This document shows, piece by piece, positions 10,963-20,618 of a DNA stretch of 64,000 bases. Below the pieces are notes generated by a model. It ran no database searches. It saw nothing but the letters and a program-made list of their open reading frames with translations, and was not told the DNA's origin. Source of the DNA: Volutella citrinella (Eukaryota > Ascomycota > Sordariomycetes > Hypocreales > Nectriaceae); assembly GCA_034401135.1 (NCBI GenBank), contig JAWZSP010000003.1:2480001-2544000 (forward strand), in the 5' to 3' direction. The translations under genes were made by a program, and so were the position numbers. Within the stretch, counting starts at the first letter, position 1, and the number at the start of each line of letters is the position of its first letter.

Positions 10963-13492
10963 TCAATCGTCGATAACGATAGCGCCCCCCGCCTCTTCAA
11001 CCACCACCACATCGTCATCGGCCGCGGCCACCTTCACCTTCTTGGATGGCAGCTCGATATCTTCGCCGCGAGGTCGCTTCACGCCCTTCATGGGTTCGGC
11101 GTCGCCATCGACATCCAATCCATGCTTGCCATTCGTCTCAGCGTCCCCATTCGTCTCAGGCAGCTTAGCCTTTTTGGGCTTTCGTGGGATTTGCGGAGGC
11201 TCTGGGAAGTCAGCCTGGATCGGCTTCTTCTCCGCATCCAACACCCTGGAATCTGTTAGAACGCCAAGCCCTCTGCGTCGGTTGATCCAACTGGACTTAC
11301 GCTTCCTGAACGTTGATCACCACGTTGACAAAAGTGTCCTCATCCTCATCATCAATAATGGTCAGAAAACTGTCATTCTTGATGCCTGTATTTTAGGTCA
11401 GCATTCGATATAGCAATGCATACACCGAGTTGGGAATTATTATTACCGAGTTCGCTGAGCTTCTTGGGGAGGTTGTCAGTCTCATCAACGTCATAAAGGA
11501 TGCCCACATCATTGTTGACGACGAATTCCTTGTCCGCGAAACCCAGCTTGGTCTTGACAACGTCCTCGACAACGTCATGCAGCGTGGCACGAGCCAAATC
11601 CACGGTGATGGTGGCGTTGTAGACTCCACAGACTGGGCAGTCTGGGTTGGGTTCTCGAGACCTATCGGGGGCAAGGATGCGGGCGGGCGCAAAAGGAGTC
11701 AAGAAGACCTGGGGGGCGCATTAGTATTCTCGTCGCCCCAATAGTGCATCAAGATGGCTCACCTCCTTAGACTGTGCATATTCGCCCTTGAGCACCTTGA
11801 ACGACTGCAGCACGCACAAGCCTGCCACTATGGCATTCGTAGTAGCAATTGCGGGGATGATGTTGCCAGCCATCTGCTTAATGTCAAACCTCGACCTCTG
11901 TTCAATGCCGAAAATAGAAGAGCGGATATTGGCGCTTGCAGCAACAAAGTCCAGGGTGTCGATGTCGTCCTTGTCAAAGGAAAGGATGGGCTCTGGATCA
12001 TCGGGTCCCTTGTTCTTCTTGAGGTCCAGCATTCGCTTGCTCAACCGCTCGAGGCTATCGTTGAACACCACCAGGCTCTCCTCCAGTGACCAGGTTTTTT
12101 GGTCATCCCTAAGAATTGAGTCCTTTGATGCAATGGCATCGCTAGCCTGTGCCATGAGCTTCTCGTGCTGCAGAGGTTCGGGTGCCCGGCGAGATTTCCA
12201 CATGTCTTCAACAGACCGGAGGCGCTCGATGTCTGCCTTGAACACTTTGTCAAAAAGCTTTTGTGGGAATTCGGGAGTGCCGACGGATTCCCGGATCGCC
12301 TTGAGAGCCTCGGACTCTCGTTTTAGTTCTTCAATTTCCTTCGCTGCAGAGATATTAACAAGCCGCGCTACCTTTGACAATCGGGTATTATTACCATTTT
12401 CGCCATCCGATGAATGATCGAAAGCGGCTTGGTCCTCGCTCGTACCGAAAATCTCGCTAAAAGATCGCATGTTAGTCAAATCCGGCGATGATGGCAGCCG
12501 TACTCACTTGAGGAGATAGCTCTTGCCCCAGACGATGCAATGAATGGGTTGGCTCGGGGTGCTGCGGATAGTGCACACAGGAAACGACTTTGGTGTTTCC
12601 TTCGGGGTGCAATCGTAACATGCCGTGACGCCCTTTTTGATGACCTGCACCTGGCCGTTGAAGCCGGTTGTGCCACTCTCAATGAGGGGGACATCGGCAG
12701 CCAGGCACATCTTGTTCACATGTCGTCGGGCCTCTAAGTTGTCGAGCGCATTGAAAGCAATCTGGAATCCGCCGAACCACGAGACTGTAAATTCCGCATC
12801 CTTGATGTTTGCGTGATGCGCCACAATCTTCACGTTGGGGTTGAACGCTTGCGCGGCATCCTTTGCGACCTGTTTTGTTCGGTAAGCCCATGCGCAGTCA
12901 CGCCGTCGGCCAGCCAACCTACCAGGGCCTTGGACTTCTTGATGTGTTCGTGTCGAAAGAGGAATTGTCGGTTCAGGTTCGATAAATCGATAGTATCCAG
13001 ATCAACAATGTGGATCTCGCCGAAGCCCGTGAGAACGAGGTTCTTGAGTAGTTCGCACCCAATGCCGCCGGCGCCGACCATGAGAACCCGAGCCTGCGCC
13101 AACAGTGTTAGCCCTAGGATGCCCTTGGTGAATGGCCTCTCAATTCAAGCAAGGTCTCTCCAACGCCATGGCGGAAGAGGCGCCGTAGTGGAGGCGAGAG
13201 AATGCGCATCAGACCACCACAACACTCGAGGCACCGGATGAAAGGCGATGGTTGCGCAAGCACATACCTGCTTCACGGAGGAGTTGAGAGATCCACCGAG
13301 GGACTGGTGGTTATATCGATCGCGTGTTGCGGCAGGAGGTCGCTGGGAGTTGCCTGACGCGGCAGGAGTTTGTTGTTGCTGCTGCTGCTGAAATGGTTGT
13401 TGAGGCTGCTGTTGTTGTTGGGCCTGTTGCGGTTGCAGCGCCTGGGTAGCAGCCCCATCCACCACAGTCTGGTTCGCGCTCGCCGCATCCAT
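10963..13492 (-). CDS. uba2: SUMO-activating enzyme subunit 2 (Uba2)
   Basis: Seven exons on the - strand (13492-13268, 13093-12923, 12869-12508, 12456-11763, 11708-11447, 11385-11301, 11245-10963) encode 693 residues. Uba2 pairs with Aos1 to adenylate SUMO and carry it as a thioester before transfer to Ubc9. The adenylation loop VGAGGIGCE is near 80-88 and [16 protein letters not shown] follows. Zinc ligands are the CxxC pairs at Cys216/219 and Cys508/511. The catalytic cysteine is Cys231 in [10 protein letters not shown]. The ubiquitin-like domain precedes an acidic/basic tail with [16 protein letters not shown], a likely nuclear localisation signal. Unusually, about 55 residues rich in Gln (runs of 5 and 7 Q) precede the conserved [13 protein letters not shown] start of the domain, and no internal Met is available to bypass them. 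Confidence 0.95.
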
Positions 13493-14187
13493 CGTCGTTC
13501 GTTGTCAGCGCGTGGCGCACACAAAGGCGGTATCTTTGGTAGCTGTCGGGGCGATCGTGGAGGTGCGCATACAGCCAGGGGCGATGGTGGGATGCGAGGT
13601 GTAAGTGCGCAACCTGGGTCCAAGAAACGTTCCCTGGTGCACTGGGCAGATCTCAGATGCAAGTGGTGAGAGCTACTAGACGCGGCCAGTCAGCGACCGC
13701 GAACGGGGAGCTACTGGGCAATCCATCAGAATCCCGGGCGCTGATTGGTGGCCTCGTGAGCCGGCGCTGACTGGCGACAGCTGCCGGGCGTCACTGACAG
13801 CTGACGACAAAATAACATGTTGCAGAGAAAACCGGGTGCGGGCGCAATGAAATCAGATCTTGCAGCAGAATCAGTACAAGCCAATTGATTAGTTGGTTGC
13901 GTTTCTCGTTTCCAGGGGCATGGGACGTTTGATCATTTCGCCGACGTCCCGTGTACGTTGTCAAAGACCCAAGTTTTGCCGACGCTTTTTTTTTCTAGAA
14001 GTTAGTTCCGTCCTAAGACAGAGCAGGTTCAGACGGTCTAGGCCCATGACTCTTCCCTCCTCTCCTCCATAATTGCCAACACCTTTGCATGATGAGCGTC
14101 CGCAGCAAGTTTTAAATCATCTGGAGTTGCCCACCGTTCGTGCTTGTTTCTTTTTTTTTTATTCTACATTTCTTTCCTGCTGCCACC
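13493..14187. other. Divergent promoter region, uba2 and qng1
   Basis: About 700 bp. It contains an inverted CCAAT at about 13744 (GATTGGTGG), a CCAAT near 13880, and a T-rich stretch near 13985 and 14145-14160, just upstream of the qng1 ATG. No extra gene is seen. Confidence 0.5.
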
Positions 14188-15463
14188 ATGTCTGACGACG
14201 AGGCAGATCCTGAGCTGCTGGAGCTGCTGCGCCAACACCTTCTGGGCACTGCAAAGGTTCAGGAGGAGCCCGAGACTGGTGTCCTCCACACCGTCGAGCA
14301 TGTCTACGATACATGTATTGATGTCGCAATCGACATGCGTGCGTCCAAGAACGCTGCCGAGAGCATCCATGCCCAGATGCAGGAGAAGAAGTACAGCACC
14401 GCCACTTGGTCTGAGCATGAACTTCATCCCAAAACAAAGGATGAGAGCACAGCCGCCTTTATCTTCACAATGGATCTGTTGAACTTCTCGTTCTGGTCCG
14501 AACTTCCCGACGATGAAAGGTTTGCCATCGAGTATCGCGGCAAGAGATGGACTGGGTATTGGAGCCTGGTAGCTGCGATGCAGAGGGCCCTCGACGAAGG
14601 TGAGATAGCCTCCCGCCGTATGAATGAAAACAACACTGACAAGTGTTATTTTTCCGTCTAAAGGGATTCCTATTACAGATTCCAGTTACTGGGGAAACGA
14701 AGAAGAGTGCAATTTGGAATCGCTGAGGCACGTCTTCAGGTCGTGCACCGAGGAGGAGATGCCGTTGCTGCAGGAGCGCCTCGACTGTCTACGGGAGTCG
14801 GCCAAGGTCTTGGATGAGGTAAGCCTCCGCCGACTACTATATGCCATGGACCGCCAATTAATCCCTAATACTCGGGTACAGTACTATGATGGTTCCATAT
14901 CGGAGTTGATCTTGGCTGCAAACGGTTCCGCCGCCTGTCTGGTCAATTCGCTGGCCCAAGACTTTGAGTGTTTCCGAGACGAACACCGCTTCGAAGACGG
15001 AAAGATGATTCGCTTTCTCAAACGCGCCCAAATTCTAGTCGCCGATCTCTGGGCTTGCTTCGACGGGGAGTCGTACGGCGCTTTCTACGACATCGACAAG
15101 ATCACCATGTTTGCTGATTACCGGATTCCCCAAATCCTCATCTCGCTCGGCGCATTGTATTGCTGCCCAGCTATTGCAACTACCATCCAGGATAAGAAGA
15201 TGATCAAGAGCGGCAGCTCGTGGGAGGTCCAGTTAAGAGGTGAGAAGTGCAGCCCGCGACTGAGATGGCTCTTCGGCTAATTGTTCCCAGCGTGCAGCAT
15301 TTGGTGCGTTGAATTGATTCGACGAGAGATAAAGCGAAATCACCCGGAAACCCACGTAAACGCCATCTTGATCGATTTCTTCCTCTACGACAGCATCAAA
15401 GACCTAGAGGCGGCCGGGAAAGAGCCCATCCCGCATCATAGGACAAGAAGCATTTGGTATTAG
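14188..15463 (+). CDS. qng1: Queuosine 5'-phosphate N-glycosylase/hydrolase (queuosine salvage, DUF2419)
   Basis: Exons 14188-14599, 14664-14818, 14882-15239 and 15291-15463 give 365 residues. The start ATG sits in a strong GCCACC context. The family (Qng1, human C9orf64; Q salvage protein) releases the queuine base from queuosine 5'-phosphate so it can be inserted into tRNA. Family blocks are present: [63 protein letters not shown], and the terminal CSIWCVELIRRE...HHRTRSIWY. Intron 2 (14819-14881) is 63 nt with no in-frame stop, so an unspliced reading would insert 21 residues. I call it an intron because it has GTAAGC and TACAG ends and the family alignment continues from LRESAKVLDE to YYDGS without it. 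The gene converges on the polymerase delta gene 176 bp away. Confidence 0.9.
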
Positions 15464-15639
15464 AGTCCAGCTGGTCATTTGCATGGTAATTTCGTCATTT
15501 ATAGAATCCCCCGTTTAGAGAAGACAAAAGTAGATAGAACAATCTCGAACAGAGACGAGCCTCGCAAGCAGGAAATCACATCTTCCCAAACGCCCGTGCA
15601 CCTTTCATCCCAAAGCCGACCCGATCCCCTGGTTCGATT

Positions 15640-16360
15640 TCATACAGCCACAGATGTCGAGTTCAGGATCGCATCCATGTGTGCCTTCTCAATGTTTTTG
15701 ACACCCTTCTCCTCTTCGTTGAGCAGAACCGCAAGCACTTCAATGGGTGGGTTCAGGCCAAGACGCTGCGCTCTCTTCCACCGCTTCGCGCGGTCAATAC
15801 CAATGCAAGGCTAATATTCACTCATGTTAGCAATCCATAGCGTAGACAAACAAGACTCAAGAGTATCCACCTACCCCATACTGCGAGCTGACATCGAAGT
15901 ACCTCAACACCTTCTCGCTGACTGTCAAGCCTTCTTGATGCAATCTAGGAGTTGACCATTGCTTTTCAATCGAGTTCCAGTACTTCTTGATGTGCGCATC
16001 GGAGATCTGCTCTGCCTGCAGCTCGACGTCGGACTTGGCTGGAACAGGTGTCGCCTCGGGCGCAACCTCTTCGGTCTCCTCCTCCTCCTCCTCCTCCTCT
16101 TCTTCTTCTGCCTCCGCCTCTACCTCTTGGTTTTTCGGCGCGGGGTCCTTGAGGGTGGGCTCTTCAACCGCTTGTTCTTTGCCTTGTTTGGCATCCACCA
16201 CCGGCTCAGCCTTGGCCACAGAGGAGGAAAGCACAGCCGCCTTTACATCTTTGGGGACGCTTTTTGTCACCTTGTTTGAGAAACTAATGAGTGTCGATTG
16301 CCCTTTGGCAGGCACACCCCGGCCTCGAGCGCTGCCTGTCGATCTCCGGCCTGGCGGCAT
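15640..16360 (-). CDS. cdm1: DNA polymerase delta subunit 4 (Cdm1/POLD4 family)
   Basis: Exons 16360-15875 and 15810-15640 on the - strand encode 218 residues. The protein is the small, non-essential-in-some-fungi subunit of replicative DNA polymerase delta. The conserved C-terminal block is complete and spans the intron: VLRYFDVSSQYG joins PCIGIDRAKRWKRAQRLGLNPPIEVL. The N-terminus is basic (GRRSTGSARGRG) and has QSTLISFSNK, resembling a degenerate PCNA-interacting (PIP) motif. The middle is acidic with an uninterrupted run of 11 Glu encoded mainly by GAG/GAA repeats at about 16077-16110. The protein is longer than mammalian POLD4 because of this linker. An ACGCG core lies 236 bp upstream. 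Confidence 0.88.
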
Positions 16361-16764
16361 CTCGATTAACGCAACGAGTTAAATGTATAGGGGCGAATGA
16401 GGGTAAACAGAGTGGGCAAACTCCGTGGTCCTGATTGACAAATGCCAAAGAAAAATAGTGGAGATGAATAGTGTTTATTTCGATAACAGAGGGCTGCTGC
16501 AAGTTGGCGATAAACCTGGGGGTAATATGATGGTGAGGGCTGTGTTCCATCGTTAAGCCGGAATGACGGCAACAACTGGGGTTTTTGGCGGGGCAACGCG
16601 AGATTGGAACGATGTCACGTGCACAACTCCCCCTCTGTGCCAGGTACCACATCTCGATGCGATGGGGGATTCATCCAGATGCTTAGTAGACTTGTGCTTG
16701 TTTATTTCTTTCTAGCAGAATCATGGCTCCAGAACTACAGGTGCATGGCCAAGTTGTTCACAAT
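16361..16764. promoter_or_regulatory. Promoter region of polymerase delta subunit 4; ACGCG core at 16596-16600
   Basis: 404 bp between two - strand genes. It has TTTTTGGCGGGGCAACGCG, combining an E2F-like TTTGGCG and an MCB-like ACGCG core, followed by ATTGG (inverted CCAAT) at about 16603. Regulation at G1/S is inferred from motif similarity only. Confidence 0.35.
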
Positions 16765-17887
16765 CTAACCACCAGTGGCCTCCCGGTAGAACGATAGGCT
16801 CCTGTTCGCCCCAGCTGTGCAAAACATTTCGCTTCGGGTAGTCTTGGGCAACCACTTCACTGACCAGAGAGCCTTGTCCGTCTCGCTATGTGTCGCAACA
16901 CAGGCGCTGCGCTCAATAGACCACACCTTGACCTTGCCATCCATGGATCCGCTCAGCAGAAACTCGCCAGTGTCGCTCCAGTCAATAGCCGTAATCCAGG
17001 AGGAATGGCCCGTCAGGTTTCCAACATGTTCACCATGCTTCATGTCGTAAAGTGCAATAACGCCAGCGTCGCCCGCGGCTGCCAGCCTGGTGCTGCCCGG
17101 GGAGAAGGATACAGACCGCACAGGCTTTGCAAGTGCTAGAACGAGTCAGAAAACAAGCCAGAAAACTACCAGTGTTTGGCCCAGAGTGCAGACGTACCGG
17201 CTAAGGAATACAGGATGCGCCCTGTGTCGTTGTTGAAGATGTAGACGGAGCCGTTCTGATGGCCGCTCGCGGTATACTTGCCGTCTCGGCTCAGGTCAAC
17301 GCTCATACCAAAGCTTCCGGATCCGGGGCTTCCAGTCTCGTACTCCCGGATCTTGGACTTTGTCTCGCCAGAAATATCCCAAACATTGACCCGGCCATCG
17401 TTCGTCGTGGTGGCTAGGAACCCACCATCTTCGCTGAGTGCCAATGCCCACGCCTCGCCAGGCTTTGCTGAGGGCCCTGTGAGCTCACCGTCCAGACTCC
17501 ATTCTCCCGTGTCTTTGTTCACGGCCCAGATTTTTACCTCCCCTCCAAACCCAGCACTGGCCGCAACGTTGCCATTCCTTGCGGTGCAAACATGGTGGCA
17601 GCCCAGTTTGTGTGCATCAGAGATAGACTGCTTGAGAGGGAATGTCGGGTCCGTAGAATCATGAATGTGTAGCGCAGAGGATCCACTGCCTGATATGATA
17701 GCCTTTGGTGTGGTTGCGAGAGAGAAGATGTCCGTGATGTGGGCTAGCTCCTCTCAGCAATCTTGCTCTGCTGCCTGCCCAGGATAGAATGAACTTACCG
17801 TTGTCCACGGTATGCGTGGTCAAGTATTGTTTCGACTAATGAGAGTTTAGTTTTTTTCGGGGATACGGGTTCCTGGGCTCTTACCAT
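16765..17887 (-). CDS. ski8: WD40 protein Ski8/Rec14 (Ski complex subunit)
   Basis: Exons on the - strand: 17887-17885 (the ATG alone), 17835-17799, 17743-17198 and 17135-16765, giving 318 residues (MSKQYLTTHTVDNAHITDIFSLA...). The protein is a WD40 propeller of about seven blades; GHSSWITAIDWSDTGEFLLSG and KVKVWSIE are typical blades. Ski8/WDR61 bridges the cytoplasmic Ski2-Ski3-Ski8 helicase complex that feeds mRNA to the exosome. In several fungi the same protein (Rec14) also supports Spo11-dependent meiotic double-strand breaks. The length and start sequence match the family. The first coding exon is only the start codon, followed directly by a GTAAGA donor; without this splice the WD protein would lack a good ATG. 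The last residues REATGG precede TAG at 16765-16767. Confidence 0.9.
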
Positions 17888-18358
17888 CGCTCGTCCGGGG
17901 GGGAACAGCTCCGTTTCACGTTGTGTTGGAGGGAGTGAGGAGCTACCTACTAAGTGAAGGTTGAGGAAGCTTGGTGGGGTATTTTCGCGTCAGCACTGGA
18001 GCGGCTGGCGGCTCACCTCTCACGGAGACTCAACCCAGATGATCCATCCAGCCAAGACGGCGTACTCTATCCGTACCTTACTATTTCTAATAAAAGGTAG
18101 TCACTCGCATTCTCTCTTCGGTACGTAACAATAAAATTGAAATGCACAGATGGTATCTATCCCATTTAAATGTGGGCAGCTCTACCTGAAGAAAATCTGG
18201 GAAGCGGAGGCATACGACACTGCGGTTGGATAATACACTTCTTTATTTATACAAGGCTTCTAGAGCCATAACGCCGATGGTATGCACGATCCCGGAGAGA
18301 CTATACAGACGGTTTTAATACATGATAATGAGCAGGCCCCCGATGCACTCCTTCTGCT
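17888..18358. other. Intergenic region between ski8 and bL32m genes
   Basis: 471 bp: the ski8 promoter side and the 3' flank of the ribosomal-protein gene. It is AT-richer near 18080-18260. No gene is seen. Confidence 0.55.
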
Positions 18359-18808
18359 TCAAAACGGCTTGTCCTTGGGGTAATCCTGACGCCAAATCTC
18401 TTTCATTTCTGCAGAAAAAGTCTCGTTAGCTTCTCTAAAGTCACCCAGCAACGTAGAGCGTGTCAATATACCTTCCAAGCAATGAGGGCAGAGTCGGTGG
18501 GTGCGCTTTGTGCCTCCGCAGCCAGGGCATTTGCACAGATGCTCCACATCCTTCAAAGCCTTGCCCGCCATCTGCCTGTGTCGCTTCTTGGAGTGTGACA
18601 CCTTGTTCTTGGGGACAGCCCGCAGCACTGACTCCCAAATATCGTCAATGGTAGGTAGATTCAGAGAGACGCCGGGGATCGCAATCGACAGCACGGGGAA
18701 TAGCTTCGGGGCGAATTGGCGGAAAGAGATGCTCATCCAGCGCGAGGATCCAAGGAGCGTCGGCGCGGAGAGCCGAGGGAGGAGAGAAGCTGATACGGCG
18801 GCAGCCAT
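18359..18808 (-). CDS. mrpl32: Mitochondrial large-subunit ribosomal protein bL32m
   Basis: Exons 18808-18472 and 18408-18359 on the - strand encode 128 residues. The N-terminus (MAAAVSASLLPRLSAPTLLGSSRWMS) is a plausible mitochondrial presequence. The mature L32 core is seen as PKNKVSHSKKRHRQMAGKALK, followed by the zinc-binding set CKCPGCGGTKRTHRLCPHC with two CxxC pairs. The 63-nt intron (18471-18409) is a multiple of three and has no stop, so the unspliced frame stays open; GTATAT donor, GCTAAC branch-like sequence and TCTGCAG acceptor show it is an intron. Splicing gives HCLEEMKEIWRQDYPKDKPF at the C-terminus. The gene shares a promoter region with the septin gene. Confidence 0.9.
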   Translation of the reverse strand: MAAAVSASLLPRLSAPTLLGSSRWMSISFRQFAPKLFPVLSIAIPGVSLNLPTIDDIWESVLRAVPKNKVSHSKKRHRQMAGKALKDVEHLCKCPGCGGTKRTHRLCPHCLEGILTRSTLLGDFREANETFSAEMKEIWRQDYPKDKPF

Positions 18809-19437
18809 TGTGTCGAGTGTCGAGGAGAGTCCGGGATGGGGAAGCAAAGAATCTCGGCAAGCGGTGCGCAATCCGCTCACGCGCGTTCGCACGGCACGGC
18901 TGGTCGATGGTGGGACAGGTGATTTCCGAATATCGCAGCGGCAAAGTTCCCGGCTCGAAAAGCGCAAATGTGTCTTGCGGCAAGGCGCTGTGATGGTCGT
19001 GTGGTTCGTGGTCCAGCTGCTCGCATGAGACTCGCAATTCTCAAAAGTCTGACAGTGCCATTCCCCAAAGTGCCGCCCGGCCAATCACGAGCTATGTGGC
19101 GCACGGACTGCAATGGGCCAATGAGAAGCTCCTGACGCGCCTTCCCCCTTTCTTGTCCCTTGCACCTCCCTTGGTGACTGGCACGGAAATTGTTGGCTGC
19201 TGGTGGCAGGAACAGTCCAGTGCCCGAAAAGTTCCCCCCAGGACCCGTCCGACACCAACCTAACCCTCCGTCTGCCAGCTCACTACTATCCCCATCGTCG
19301 ACTTGACCGTGCACTCGCCCGCGATCGTGTCTTCCTCCTCAGCCGGCAGCCAGTCTTTCTTGGATTAGAAAGAGCCTTTCGCATCTCAGCTTCGCATTTA
19401 CGCTTCTCGTGCACAATACCCCTGGAACTCTGTCAAG
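18809..19437. promoter_or_regulatory. Divergent promoter, bL32m and septin; paired CCAAT boxes
   Basis: 629 bp between divergent starts. Two CCAAT boxes on the + strand lie at 19081-19085 and 19118-19122, 37 bp apart, a spacing and sequence typical of HAP-complex (CBF/NF-Y-like) sites in fungi. An ACGCGCGT stretch is near 18879. A pyrimidine-rich leader precedes the septin ATG. Confidence 0.45.
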
Positions 19438-20618
19438 ATGGCCAACATCACCCCTAGCACCATCACCCCCAAGAACCATGTTGGTTTCGACAGCATCACC
19501 TCGCAGATCGAGCGCAAGCTCCTGAAGCGCGGATTCCAGTTCAATGTCATTTGCGTCGGTAGGTTTTTGCAAACCCCATACGAGATTGCACTGGCGGCAG
19601 TCCTCGTTTAATCCGTCAAGCGTGGGCTTGACCGCGTCTTCATGCTCGTGGACTGACCAGCTTTCGCGTCATAGGCCAGACCGGTATGGGCAAGTCGACT
19701 CTGATCAACACCATCTTCGCCTCGCACCTGATCGACTCCAAGGGCCGCCTCCAGCCTGATGAGCCCGTCCGATCCACCACCGAGATCCAGGCTGTCTCGC
19801 ACATCATCGAGGAGAACGGCGTCCGACTGAGGTTGAACATTGTCGACACCCCTGGATACGGTGATCTTGTCAACAACGATCGCTGCTGGGACCCTATCGT
19901 CAAGTATATCAAGGATCAGCACTCCGCGTACTTGCGAAAGGAGCTCACCGCCCAGCGAGAGCGCTACATCCAGGACACTCGCATCCACTGCTGCCTCTTC
20001 TTCATCCACCCCTCAGGCCACTCGCTCAAGCCTATCGATATTGTCGTCCTGAAGAAGCTGTCCGATGTCGTCAACGTCGTCCCCGTCATCGCCAAGGCTG
20101 ATTCCCTCACTGTTGAGGAGCGCCTGGCCTTCAAGGAGCGCATCAAGGAGGAGTTTGCCTTCCACAACCTCAAGATGTTCCCCTACGACAACGATGAGTT
20201 TGACGATGAGGAGCGTGCTCTGAACGGCCAGATCAAGGTATGCTGAAACAGGACTATGGGGAAGACATTCGCTAATGCTGTGCAGAGCCTTGTTCCCTTC
20301 GCCGTCGTCGGATCCGAGAAGACCATTATCGTCAATGGCAAGCAGGTCCAGGGCCGCCAGAACCGATGGGGTGTCATCAACGTCGAAGACGAGACACACT
20401 GCGAATTCGTGTACCTGCGCGACTTCCTCCTCCGAACCCACCTTCAGGACCTCATCGAGACCACTTCCCAGATTCACTACGAGACCTTCCGTTCCAAGCA
20501 ACTGCTTGCCCTGAAGGAGAGCAGCGCCCACGGCGGTGCCAGCAGCCGACCCATCAGCCCTTCCGCTGATCGGGAGATGAGCCGAGGCTCGCAACGGATG
20601 ACCATGAACGGCTACTAA
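19438..20618 (+). CDS. cdc10: Septin, Cdc10 group
   Basis: Exons 19438-19558, 19675-20237 and 20286-20618 give 338 residues. Septins are GTP-binding proteins that form filaments at septa, hyphal branches and infection structures. The GTPase motifs are G1 GQTGMGKS (41-48), G3 DTPGYGD (98-104) and G4 AKAD (180-183); the septin-specific element follows in the C-terminal half (WGVINVED, FVYLRDFLLRTHLQDL). The N-terminus VGFDSITSQIERKLLKRGFQFN and the absence of a C-terminal coiled coil place it with Cdc10 (AspD in Aspergillus, Sep4 in Magnaporthe) and not Cdc3/11/12. The G1 motif has Met where most fungal septins have Leu. Introns 1 and 2 have clean GT-AG ends and preserve frame. Confidence 0.95.
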
